A DNA stretch of 64,000 nucleotides from assembly GCF_037190085.1 (NCBI RefSeq), contig NZ_JBBCJO010000008.1, forward strand, positions 24,142 through 88,141. The letters are read 5' to 3'. The translations under genes and the position numbers were made by a program. This document shows positions 32,027-39,978 of this stretch, piece after piece; position 1 is the stretch's first letter, and each line of letters begins with the position of its first letter. A model generated the notes under the pieces. It searched no databases. It saw nothing but the letters and a program-made list of their open reading frames with translations, and was not told the DNA's origin. This stretch comes from Gemmatimonas aurantiaca. GTDB lineage: Bacteria; Gemmatimonadota; Gemmatimonadetes; Gemmatimonadales; Gemmatimonadaceae.

Positions 32027-33754
32027 ATGCGTCTTTCCTTCCCCGCGCGCGGCATCAGGCTGGCCGCGGTCGTTCTGCTCGCTCCGGCGCTGCTCCACCC
32101 CGCTTCTCTCTCCGCACAGGGTGCACAGGCGCAGACCGCGCCGGCGCCCGCCGATCTCATCGTCACCAATGCCCGCGTCTACACGGCCGACGATGCCCGT
32201 CCGCTCGTGGAGGCATTTGCGGTGCGTGACGGACGCATCGTCTTCGTGGGATCCCAGCGCGAAGCGACGATGCTCAAGGGGGCGTCCACCCGCATGCTCG
32301 ACGCCGAGGGGCGCACGATCATTCCGGGCATGGTCGACGCGCATGCGCACTTCGCGGGCCTCGCGCAGAAACTGCGCGCCGTGGATCTGGTGGGCACGCG
32401 CAGTCTCGACGAGGTGGTCGCACGAGTAGCCGAGAAGGCCAGGAACCTGCCCAAGGGCACGTGGATCACCGGCCGCGGATGGGATCAGAACGCCTGGGCC
32501 GACACGCGCTTCCCCACCCACGAGGCTCTTTCGGCGGCCATTCCCGATCATCCGGTGATGCTCACCCGGGTGGACGGTCACGCGGGTTTCGTGAACGCCG
32601 CGGCCATGCGTCTCGCGGGTCTCACGCGCATCACGAAAGACCCCGACGGCGGCAAGATCCTCAAGGACGCGCAGGGCAATCCCACGGGCGTGCTGATCGA
32701 TCGCGCGCAGGGCATCGTCGGGGCGAAAGTGCCGGAGTTCACGCGCGAAGAAATGCGATCGGCGCTCAAGGACGCGGTGGCCCGCATGCATTCGTTCGGT
32801 CTGGTGGGCATGCATGATGCGGGCGCCTCCCGCGCGAACATCGATCTCTTCGAGGACATGGCGCAGAAGCAGGAGCTGAATCTCCGGCTCTATGTCATGA
32901 TCGGCGACGATTCGGCCGCCCTGCGGCACTACTTCGCACAGGGTCCCCGTTCGGGGCTCTACAACGGACAGGTGTGGGTGCGTGCCGTCAAGCTGTACGC
33001 CGATGGCGCCATGGGATCACGCGGCGCGGCACTGCTCGAACCGTACAGCGACGATCCGAACAACACGGGTCTGCTGCTCAGCGCGCCGCAGCACATCCAG
33101 GATGTCGCGGAGGCGGGTCTCCGGGCCGGCTTTCAGGTCAACACCCATGCCATCGGCGACCGCGGCAACCGGGTGGTGCTCGACGCCTACGAAAAAGCGC
33201 TCGGTCTCGCGCCGCGCGTGGATCATCGTTTCCGCGTGGAGCACGCGCAGATCCTGCATTACGACGACATCCCGCGTTTCGCGCAGCTGGGGGTGATTCC
33301 GTCCATGCAGGCCAGTCACCAGACGAGCGACATGTACTGGATCGGCAAACGTCTCGGCCCCACGCGCCTGTACGGTGCGTATGCCTGGCAGTCGTTGCTG
33401 CAGACGGGTGTGGTGATCCCGAACGGTTCGGACTTTCCGGTGGAGGAGGTGAATCCGCTCATCTCCTTCCACGCGGCCATCGCGCGTCAGGATGGTCGTG
33501 ACTGGCCGGCAGGCGGCTGGTATCCCGAGCAGAAGATGTCGCGCGAGGATGCGCTGCGCAGCATGACGATCTGGCCGGCGTATTCGGGGTTCCAGGAGAA
33601 GGAGCTGGGTTCGATCACACCCGGGAAGTACGCGGACTTCGTGATGCTGGATCAGGACATCATGCGCGTACCGGTGGAACTGGTGCTGAAGACGAAGGTG
33701 CTGGCGACCTATGTGGGTGGCAAGGCGGTGTACGAGGGAACGGTCAGACACTAG
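32027..33754 (+). CDS. YtcJ-type amidohydrolase (amidohydrolase_3 family), exported
   Basis: 575 residues from ATG 32027. The frame is open further up but runs through the hicA region. A signal peptide (A-A-V-V-L-L-A-P-A-L-L, cleavage near L-S-A-Q) suggests a periplasmic enzyme. Motifs: D-A-H-A-H-F (metal-binding HxH), G-R-G-W-D-Q-N, K-L-Y-A-D-G-A-M-G-S (metal-bridging region), N-T-H-A-I-G-D-R, V-E-H-A-Q and G-S-D-F-P-V-E with the catalytic Asp. The YtcJ group hydrolyses N-substituted amides or ureas of unknown nature; no substrate can be assigned. A GATAAT-like -10 box lies about 35 bp upstream. Single gene, followed by the BtuF-like gene on the same strand. Confidence 0.9.
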   Translation: MRLSFPARGIRLAAVVLLAPALLHPASLSAQGAQAQTAPAPADLIVTNARVYTADDARPLVEAFAVRDGRIVFVGSQREATMLKGASTRMLDAEGRTIIPGMVDAHAHFAGLAQKLRAVDLVGTRSLDEVVARVAEKARNLPKGTWITGRGWDQNAWADTRFPTHEALSAAIPDHPVMLTRVDGHAGFVNAAAMRLAGLTRITKDPDGGKILKDAQGNPTGVLIDRAQGIVGAKVPEFTREEMRSALKDAVARMHSFGLVGMHDAGASRANIDLFEDMAQKQELNLRLYVMIGDDSAALRHYFAQGPRSGLYNGQVWVRAVKLYADGAMGSRGAALLEPYSDDPNNTGLLLSAPQHIQDVAEAGLRAGFQVNTHAIGDRGNRVVLDAYEKALGLAPRVDHRFRVEHAQILHYDDIPRFAQLGVIPSMQASHQTSDMYWIGKRLGPTRLYGAYAWQSLLQTGVVIPNGSDFPVEEVNPLISFHAAIARQDGRDWPAGGWYPEQKMSREDALRSMTIWPAYSGFQEKELGSITPGKYADFVMLDQDIMRVPVELVLKTKVLATYVGGKAVYEGTVRH

Positions 33755-33807
33755 CCGTACGGGCCCATGCGGGCAGATACGAGCGGACATGAGCTGGAGA
33801 CGATGAC

Positions 33808-34710
33808 GTGAGACTGGTTTCCCTGTTACCGGCGGCGACGGAGATCGTGGCGTTGCTCGGCGCGACGGAGTCGCTCGTGGGCGTGACGCACGAATGCGAC
33901 TATCCCGATGTCGTGGGCTCGCGGGCGCGGGTCACGAAGCGGGCGTTGCCGGACACGCACGATCCGGCGGCCATCGACGAGGCGGTGCGGACACAGCACG
34001 CCGAGGGGCTGGCGCTGTTCACGCTCGACGAAACGAAGATCCGCGCATTGCATCCCGACCTGATGCTCACACAGGCGCTCTGCGATGTCTGTGCGGTGCG
34101 TGAAACCGATGTGCGGGCGCTGGCCTCGCGTCTTTCCCCCACGCCGAACGTGGTGACGCTGGGCGGCACGTCGCTCGATGGCATCTATGCGGATATCCGT
34201 GCGGTGGCCGACGCGCTCGATGCGGCAGACGAAGCCGAGGAGTTGCTGGCGGGACTGCACGATCGCGTGAAGCACGTGCACGAGACGCTCAAGGCGGCGA
34301 AGGCGCCACGTCCGCGGGTGGCGCTCGTGGAGTGGACATCGCCGGTGTATCTGGCGGGGCACTGGGGCCCGGAACAGATCAAGCGCGCCGGTGGCATTGA
34401 CGTGCTGGGGGTGGCGGGCGCGCATTCGGTGCCGGTCTCCATGGACGCGCTGCGTGCGGCCGATCCGGAGATCCTGATCTTCGCGCCCTGCGGCTACGGC
34501 GTGCAGGCGGCGGCCGCGGAAGCGCGCGCCTGTCTGGCGCGTCCCGAATGGGCATGGGCGGCCAACCGCATCGTCTGGGCCATGGACGCCAACGGTCTCA
34601 CCACCCGCCCCGGGCCGCGCATTGTCGATGGCATCGAAGCGATGGCGCGCATCTTCAATCCGTCGCTGTTTTCTCCGATCGACAGGAGACACGCCCTGCG
34701 GGTCACGTGA
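33808..34710 (+). CDS. BtuF-like cobalamin-binding / ABC substrate-binding protein
   Basis: 300 residues from GTG. It starts directly with R-L-V-S-L-L-P-A-A-T-E-I-V, the first strand of the class III periplasmic-binding fold, without a signal peptide. Further BtuF-like features are T-H-E-C-D-Y-P near 30, P-D-L-M-L-T-Q-A-L-C-D-V-C-A-V, V-E-W-T-S-P-V-Y-L-A-G-H-W, and D-P-E-I-L-I-F-A-P-C-G-Y. Such leaderless forms are annotated as cobalamin-binding proteins and may act in the cytoplasm or use an unrecognised export route. The link to B12 fits the cobalamin-dependent MetH of this window. No permease or ATPase gene is adjacent. Confidence 0.8.
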   Translation: MRLVSLLPAATEIVALLGATESLVGVTHECDYPDVVGSRARVTKRALPDTHDPAAIDEAVRTQHAEGLALFTLDETKIRALHPDLMLTQALCDVCAVRETDVRALASRLSPTPNVVTLGGTSLDGIYADIRAVADALDAADEAEELLAGLHDRVKHVHETLKAAKAPRPRVALVEWTSPVYLAGHWGPEQIKRAGGIDVLGVAGAHSVPVSMDALRAADPEILIFAPCGYGVQAAAAEARACLARPEWAWAANRIVWAMDANGLTTRPGPRIVDGIEAMARIFNPSLFSPIDRRHALRVT

Positions 34711-34734
34711 GGGACTCTGGCCTCTGACCTCAGA

Positions 34735-35053
34735 TCTTCAGACGGGGTCAGAGGTCAGAGATCAGTCGGTCAGAACTGAGACGGCGATCGAATGATGAGA
34801 GATCAGACCACCACGAGGTCAGAAATCTGAGCGCTGGTGGTCGAGGGGATCGTGCGTGTCACCGGCTTCCTGCCTGGGCGCCCGCAGGGCCCTCGGGGCG
34901 CGAAGCGCCCCGCAACACGCGATCCCTCGCGTCAGTACCCACTCCGCGGACGAAGTGCTCAGACCTCTCATCTCGTAGGTCATCTGATTTCTCATTCCTC
35001 TATAGCCGTCTCAGTTCTGACCGACTGATCTCTCACCTCTGACCCCGTCTGAA
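34735..35053. repeat. Large imperfect inverted repeat, copy B
   Basis: Two arms of about 100 bp are near-identical reverse complements: TCAGACGGGGTCAGAGG... at 34738 pairs with the sequence ending ...CCTCTGACCCCGTCTGA at 35051, and GATCAGTCGGTCAGAACTGAG has an exact partner. The middle holds a GC-rich inner hairpin (GGGCGCG...CGCGCCCC region, about 34885-34915). The left arm is the same as copy A at 28671. It fills the space between the convergent BtuF-like and TauE genes. No ORF. Confidence 0.85.
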
Positions 35054-35069
35054 AGTCGGAGCTCTGTCC

Positions 35070-35426
35070 TCACCCAAGCCAGAGCTTGACCGCCGTGAAA
35101 ACCAGAAGTACCGCGAATGCCTTGCGCAGCGTTTCCGCGTCTATGTGGTTGGAAATGAACGCGCCGAGGTAAGCGCCGATGGCCATGCCGAACGCGATGA
35201 ACAGGGCCTCGCGAATGTGCAGATGGCCGTTGCGGTAGTAGGTCATCGCGCCGATCGCCGCGCCGACGGGGAGCACAAGGGCCGCGAGTGAAGTGCCGGC
35301 GGCGTGCTGGGGCGACATTCCGGCGAGGTAGATCAGGGCCGGCACGATGACGATGCCGCCGCCGATTCCGAACACCCCCGAGAGAATCCCGGCGCCAAGT
35401 CCAATACCGATGAGGAGGAAGATCAT
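35070..35426 (-). CDS. TauE/SafE-family permease, half-size
   Basis: 118 residues from ATG 35426. It has about four transmembrane helices with the family motif G-x-G-I-G-G-G-I-V-I-V-P-A-L in the first helix region and H-A-A-G-T-S-L-A-A-L in the second. Full-length TauE/SafE proteins have two such halves (about 250 residues); this single-repeat type would have to dimerise. It probably moves sulfonates, sulfite or a similar anion; the substrate is unknown. Its start codon overlaps the region of the divergent M42 peptidase start, so transcription of the two must cross. The frame is open upstream, but that part is antisense to the peptidase gene. Confidence 0.85.
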   Translation of the reverse strand: MIFLLIGIGLGAGILSGVFGIGGGIVIVPALIYLAGMSPQHAAGTSLAALVLPVGAAIGAMTYYRNGHLHIREALFIAFGMAIGAYLGAFISNHIDAETLRKAFAVLLVFTAVKLWLG

Positions 35427-35454
35427 GCCTGAACCTACCACGTATATTTCAGGA

Positions 35455-36534
35455 ATGCTCTCCGACTCCTCCATCGTCTTTCTGAAGCGCCTGCTCGACA
35501 CGCCCGGCCCGTCGGGCTTCGAGGGCGCGCCGGCGCGCGTCTGGCGCACTGAAGCGGCCACGTTCACGACCGCCATCCGCGCCGATGTCATCGGCAACTC
35601 CTACGCCACCGTCGAAGGCAGCGGGGGCGCGAACGCTCCCACGATCCTGCTGGCCGGTCATATCGACGAAATCGGTGTGATCATCACGCACATCGACGAC
35701 AACGGCTACGTCTATTTCGAACCCATCGGCGGATGGGATCCGCAGGTGCTGGTGGCGCAGCGCATGCGCTTCCTGGGCCGCAACGGCGAGGTGTTCGGGG
35801 TGATCGGCAAGAAGGCCATCCACCTCATGAAGCCGGAAGAGCGCGAGAAGGCCTCGAAGATCACCGATCTGTGGGTCGACATCGGTGTGAAGAACAAAGC
35901 CGAGGCGCTGGAGCTGCTGCAGGTGGGCGACGCGGGCGTGATCGATTCACGCGCCATGGACATGCCCAATCATCGCATCGTGTCGCGCAGCATCGACGAT
36001 CGGATCGGTGCGTTCGTCGTGCTCGAAGCTCTGCGTCGCTACGCGGAAAACCCCGGTCATGCCCGCGTGGTGGCCGCGGCCACGGCGCAGGAGGAGATCG
36101 GCTACACCGGCGGCGGCGCGCGGGTGGCCGCGCACTCGCAGGAAGCCACGATGGCGATCGCGGTGGACGTGACGTTCGCCACCGATCATCCGGGCGTGAA
36201 GAAAGAAGAGATCGGCGAACACAACATCGGCGGTGGTCCGGTACTCACGCGTGGGTCGGTGGTGTCGCCGGTGGTATACCGTCTGCTGGCCGACACGGCG
36301 CAACGCCTGGAGATGCCGTTCTCCATTCATGCGGCCGGACGGTTCACCAGCACCGATGCCGACGCCATGCAACTCGCACGTAGTGGTGTGGCCACGGGAC
36401 TGGTGTCCATCCCGAATCGCTACATGCACTCGCCGAACGAGATGGTGTCGCTGGAAGACCTCGACCGCGCCGCGACGCTCATCGCGGAAACATGCCGGGC
36501 GGTGACCAGCACGACCGATTTCACCGACCGATAA
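35455..36534 (+). CDS. M42-family aminopeptidase (FrvX-like glutamyl aminopeptidase/cellulase family)
   Basis: 359 residues from ATG 35455. Metal ligands and catalytic residues appear in order: L-A-G-H-I-D-E-I-G near 60-68, S-I-D-D-R-I-G-A-F near 180, Q-E-E-I-G near 213-217 (general base Glu), A-V-D-V-T near 234 and a late R-Y-M-H-S-P-N-E with the final His ligand. These zinc/cobalt enzymes form dodecameric shells and trim peptides in the cytoplasm. An earlier ATG at 35425 would collide with the divergent TauE start. The chosen ATG has TATATT 6 nt upstream and no Shine-Dalgarno, suggesting a leaderless message. Confidence 0.92.
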   Translation: MLSDSSIVFLKRLLDTPGPSGFEGAPARVWRTEAATFTTAIRADVIGNSYATVEGSGGANAPTILLAGHIDEIGVIITHIDDNGYVYFEPIGGWDPQVLVAQRMRFLGRNGEVFGVIGKKAIHLMKPEEREKASKITDLWVDIGVKNKAEALELLQVGDAGVIDSRAMDMPNHRIVSRSIDDRIGAFVVLEALRRYAENPGHARVVAAATAQEEIGYTGGGARVAAHSQEATMAIAVDVTFATDHPGVKKEEIGEHNIGGGPVLTRGSVVSPVVYRLLADTAQRLEMPFSIHAAGRFTSTDADAMQLARSGVATGLVSIPNRYMHSPNEMVSLEDLDRAATLIAETCRAVTSTTDFTDR

Positions 36535-36537
36535 GGG

Positions 36538-36650
36538 TCAAGGGAGCCCGATACGGCCGTCTCTCATTCCCAGGGTCAATAACCGGATCCGGCCGTCTCT
36601 CGGCCCAAGGGTCAACGACGCCGGATCCGGTCGTCTCTCATCCCCACCCT
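36538..36650. repeat. Three tandem copies of a ~35-bp unit
   Basis: Between the convergent M42 and HEAT genes, three direct copies share (GGATC)CGG(C/T)CGTCTCTC followed by CC and AGGGTCAA: at about 36551-36579, 36583-36613 and 36620-36646. No coding or clear terminator structure. Function unknown. Confidence 0.6.
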
Positions 36651-38323
36651 TCCGGGCGTCGTGCCGACGTGGCCAGCGCGGCCGCCACGGCCGCAGCGAC
36701 GTCCGGATCGGGATCATTGCGCAGACTCTCCAGCGCGGGCACCACGGCCTGTCCGCGGGCGCGCAGCAGCGATTCGATCGCGGCCACGCGAAGATAGGAC
36801 TCCCTGGGCGCAGGTCGTTCACTGCCGTCCTGGGGTTGCTGCGGGGGCAGCGCAATACGCAGCAGACGCTGCACCGCGTCGGCGGATCCGAGTCGCCCCA
36901 ATGAAGCCAGCATTTCGAGCGCGACGTCTTCGTCGGTTTCGCGTTCGAGGGCCATGGCCAGCCGCGCCGCGGGCGGACGCACACTGCCGCTGGCGCTGGA
37001 TGTGAGTCCGTACGATGCGGCGGCGATGCGGCGCACTTCGGCGTTACGATCGTCGATCAGTCCGTGCAGTCCGGCCAGTGCCTTGGCGCTGCCCAGCCGG
37101 ATGAGGGCACGGGCCACGGCGATGCGAATGCGATCGTCTTCGTGCGTGACGAGCGGCAACATCGCTGTGTCGGCGTATTCCACGCCCATCTCGCCGAGCA
37201 GGGCCACCGCGTTGCGCACCACATACCAGCGTGGATCGCGTACGAGTTCGAAGAGCAAGGTGGCGCCGAGGTCGAGCGAGACGATACTGTCGAAATAGGC
37301 GCGGCGGGCGGGAGCGTCCTGGACGCGCATGAGCTGATTGACGAGAATCTCGACGGCGATCTCGCCGGCGCGCGCGAACAGCTCCAGCAGGATCAGTCGA
37401 TCGGGCACATGCGGCAACCGTTCGCCGATCAGTTCGAGCGTGCGTCGATGCTGCAGACGACGCAGCAGTCGCTCCAGCGCGAGCCGGGTCCCGCCGGTTC
37501 CCACCGCATGCACCTGCGCGACACACGCGCGCGCGATGCCCTCCACCACATGCGCATCGCCCCGGTACTCGGCGTCATCGAGCACCTGCACGAGCTGATC
37601 GACGGCATGATTAGCGGCGTCATCCCCATGCGCCGCGGTCAGCCTGGTGAGCGCCGTCGCCGCCACCGACGAGGTCATCCCCTCGGGCAGGGTGGCATTG
37701 ATGGCGGCGATCCCCTCGGCCGGTGTTTCGAGTCGGTATTCCGACGCCACGTCGGCGGGTGTCACCAGCACGCTCCACGAGCGCAACAACTCGCGCGACG
37801 CGGATTCGGCACCGGCGAGGCCACTGCCTCCGCCGGTGCCGGTGATGCTGCTCATCGTGGTGGGCGTATCACTGGAAAACGGCGGCGCTTCCCGGCTGCG
37901 CGGCGAGGAGGCGAGCATGGACGCCAGTGTGAACAGCTCCCCCGGTGCCGCGCCCTGCCGCACGGTGATCCCCCCTATACCCAGGGCGATCCCCCGCTGC
38001 AGCAGCGAGGCCAGCAAGGGATCGTCACGCGTGAGTCCCGGGTCCACCGGTTCACCGGCCAGCACGAACTGCCCGTCGACAATGCGACACAGCATCGCCC
38101 CTTCGCGAATACGCGCGGCCAGCGACCGCAGCGCATCCCGCACCGCCGCGCGTTCGAGCGCATCCCCCGCACCGGCCATCCCCAGCGTCACGATGCGATC
38201 GACGAGCAACGCCAACGCCCGCACCGCCCCCCGCGCCGCGCGCCCATCGGGCACGACCCGAAACGCGCCGGACTCGGCGGACGAAGAGGAAGGCGTGGAG
38301 CGACGATAGCCGAGGGAAGGCAA
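36638..38323 (-). CDS. HEAT-repeat domain protein
   Basis: 561 residues. The N-terminal half is Ala/Arg-rich and helical with a disordered Ser/Gly linker near 150-170. From about residue 300 to the end, HEAT-like units follow one another (V-R-N-A-V-A-L-L-G-E-M-G, R-I-A-V-A-R-A-L-I-R-L-G, V-R-R-I-A-A-A-S-Y-G-L, A-L-E-M-L-A-S-L-G-R-L-G, P-A-L-E-S-L-R-N-D-P-D-P-D-V). No enzymatic motif is visible. Such proteins are scaffolds, sometimes partners of flagellar or signalling components; I cannot name a partner. It is transcribed away from the 15-bp repeat array at 38330-38592. Confidence 0.75.
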   Translation of the reverse strand: MPSLGYRRSTPSSSSAESGAFRVVPDGRAARGAVRALALLVDRIVTLGMAGAGDALERAAVRDALRSLAARIREGAMLCRIVDGQFVLAGEPVDPGLTRDDPLLASLLQRGIALGIGGITVRQGAAPGELFTLASMLASSPRSREAPPFSSDTPTTMSSITGTGGGSGLAGAESASRELLRSWSVLVTPADVASEYRLETPAEGIAAINATLPEGMTSSVAATALTRLTAAHGDDAANHAVDQLVQVLDDAEYRGDAHVVEGIARACVAQVHAVGTGGTRLALERLLRRLQHRRTLELIGERLPHVPDRLILLELFARAGEIAVEILVNQLMRVQDAPARRAYFDSIVSLDLGATLLFELVRDPRWYVVRNAVALLGEMGVEYADTAMLPLVTHEDDRIRIAVARALIRLGSAKALAGLHGLIDDRNAEVRRIAAASYGLTSSASGSVRPPAARLAMALERETDEDVALEMLASLGRLGSADAVQRLLRIALPPQQPQDGSERPAPRESYLRVAAIESLLRARGQAVVPALESLRNDPDPDVAAAVAAALATSARRPEGWG

Positions 38324-38329
38324 GGAGAA

Positions 38330-38592
38330 GGGAGCTGGGGCTACGGGGCGGGGACTACGGGAGCTGGAACCACGGGAGCTGGAACCACGGGAGCTGGACC
38401 TACGGAAACTACGCTCTCACATGCGGATGCACATGTCGCACTAACTTCCCGTGAGCCGGTCCCGTAGTTCCAGCTCCCGTAGTTCCAGCTCCCGTGGTTC
38501 CAGCTCCCGTAGGTCCAGCTCCCGTAGGTCCAGCTCCCGTGGTACCGTGGTTCCCCGTAGGTCCAGCCCCCGTAGGTCCAGCTCCCGTAACC
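38330..38592. repeat. Opposed arrays of a 15-bp unit (CCCGTAGTTCCAGCT family), copy 1
   Basis: The left half (38330-38405) has about four units of the form ACCACGGGAGCTGGA. The right half (38455-38588) has about eight units of the reverse complement, CCCGTRGKTCCAGCT. About 50 bp of unrelated sequence separate them. The halves could pair into a long hairpin. The array fills the intergenic space between the divergent HEAT and alpha/beta hydrolase genes. The same unit is found at 49931-50105. There are no spacers, so it is not a CRISPR. Confidence 0.85.
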
Positions 38593-38596
38593 ACGT

Positions 38597-39454
38597 ATGC
38601 CTTTCTCCCCTTCCACTTCCCTCTTCTACCGCGTCGACGGCCCCTCCTCCGCTCCGCCGTTACTGCTGCTGCACGGCGGCCCCGGGGCGCATCACGACTA
38701 TCTGTATCCGCAGATGCTGGAGCTGGCCAAGGACTATCGTGTCTACACGTACGACCAGCGCGGAGGCGGACAGTCGAAGACCGACGATCCGACGCCCATC
38801 ACGTGGGAAACCCAGGTCGGGGATCTGGGGAAACTCGTCCACGAATTCGGGCTCGTCCCCCCTACCCTCGTGGGATACTCCTGGGGCGCGCTGCTGGCCA
38901 TGCTCTACGCCATCCGCAGCACGTCGGACGCATCACTGCCGGCACCGGCGCGCATGGTGCTCATCTCTCCGGCCCCCATCACGCGGAGCTGGCGGAACGA
39001 GTTCGAGGAAACCCTCGCCGCGCGAGGGCGGGGGGAGGTGATCCAGGGCATGCGCGCCGAACTGGCGGCGTCGGGACTGCGCGAACGCGATCCGGAGGCG
39101 TACCGGCAACGCAGTTTCGAGCTGAGTGTGGCGGGATATTTCCACGATCCCGCGCGGGCCACGGCGCTCACCCCGTTCCGCGTCACCGGCAAAGTCCAGC
39201 AGTCCATCTGGAACAGCCTGGGCGACTTCGATTTGCGCGAGGCGCTTTGTGCCGTCCATTGCCCCGTGCTCGTCGTTCACGGGAATTCGGATCCCATTCC
39301 CCTCGCCTCCGCCCAGGCGGCCGCGGAGTGTCTGGGCGCCGAATTCGTGGTCCTCGACGCCTGTGGTCATGTGCCGTACGTCGAGCAGCCGGAAGCCCTG
39401 TTCGCGGCGCTGCGAACCTTCCTGGCGAAGACCACGCCGCAGACCTCGAGATAG
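38597..39454 (+). CDS. Alpha/beta hydrolase (proline iminopeptidase-like)
   Basis: 285 residues. The N-terminal H-G-G-P-G oxyanion motif (about 26-30) and Y-D-Q-R-G-G-G-Q-S are characteristic of the prolyl aminopeptidase (S33) group. The nucleophile elbow is G-Y-S-W-G (about 92-96), the catalytic Asp lies in V-H-G-N-S-D-P and the His in D-A-C-G-H-V-P. Cytoplasmic; substrates may be N-terminal proline peptides or small esters. The start lies 5 bp after the 15-bp repeat array, so its promoter must be inside or overlap the array. It is followed by a small conserved-looking unknown gene. Confidence 0.88.
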   Translation: MPFSPSTSLFYRVDGPSSAPPLLLLHGGPGAHHDYLYPQMLELAKDYRVYTYDQRGGGQSKTDDPTPITWETQVGDLGKLVHEFGLVPPTLVGYSWGALLAMLYAIRSTSDASLPAPARMVLISPAPITRSWRNEFEETLAARGRGEVIQGMRAELAASGLRERDPEAYRQRSFELSVAGYFHDPARATALTPFRVTGKVQQSIWNSLGDFDLREALCAVHCPVLVVHGNSDPIPLASAQAAAECLGAEFVVLDACGHVPYVEQPEALFAALRTFLAKTTPQTSR

Positions 39455-39487
39455 TACGCGTGGTGGCACGCGTCCGGAGTTGCCCGC

Positions 39488-39943
39488 ATGGCGTCATTCG
39501 GTTCCGTCACCCAGACCCCGCTCGGCACGATCCAGATCGACGATCGTGAGATCCGCATCACACTCCATACGGCGCACGATGGCGTCGAATACGTGGGACG
39601 GCTGTTCTTCGCCGAAAGCGACTGGACGAACAGCGGCATCCCCGACCGGGGCGTGATCCCCGGACGGACGAGTGACGATGTGCTCGCCCTGGCGCGGGAC
39701 CTGCGGCCGGACGAACTGCACCAGCGGTATCGCCGCGCCAATGCGGAGAAGCGGCGATACCATGGGCTGCGGCAGGTCACGCTGGAACTGCTGGCGAAGG
39801 TCCGGTATCAGAACCGCGTGGCGGTGGGCATGCGCAAGGGACTGCTGGACCCGGCGGCCGGACAGCACGAACTGGATCTGACGGAAGGACAGATGGTGGC
39901 ACTCGTCAGGCAGATGAAAAGCGTGGCCGGGGTGGAAGGGTAG
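39488..39943 (+). CDS. Hypothetical protein, 151 aa
   Basis: No family recognised. The N-terminal half is beta-rich (I-Q-I-D-D-R-E-I-R-I-T-L, E-Y-V-G-R-L-F-F), the C-terminal half helical and basic (R-R-A-N-A-E-K-R-R-Y-H-G-L-R), with an acidic D-L-T-E-G-Q-M-V-A-L-V tail. No signal peptide or membrane helix. Codon use matches the flanking genes and the start is 33 bp after the hydrolase stop, so it is probably real and may be co-transcribed with it and the following polX. Confidence 0.65.
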   Translation: MASFGSVTQTPLGTIQIDDREIRITLHTAHDGVEYVGRLFFAESDWTNSGIPDRGVIPGRTSDDVLALARDLRPDELHQRYRRANAEKRRYHGLRQVTLELLAKVRYQNRVAVGMRKGLLDPAAGQHELDLTEGQMVALVRQMKSVAGVEG

Positions 39944-39978
39944 GAGAACTGCGGCCGATGAGCGGATAGATTGCAGTC

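Noticed and set aside
37064..38467. 467-codon plus-strand frame opposite the HEAT gene
   Set aside because: No domain; runs into the 15-bp array, and the HEAT repeats are on the other strand.
38330..38592. CRISPR-like array
   Set aside because: Units are directly adjacent with no spacers and reverse orientation in the middle; no cas genes.
38341..38616. Peptide of repeating Y-G-S-W units encoded across the 15-bp array
   Set aside because: The 15-bp period keeps any frame open; the pattern is a by-product of the DNA repeat and has no ribosome site.
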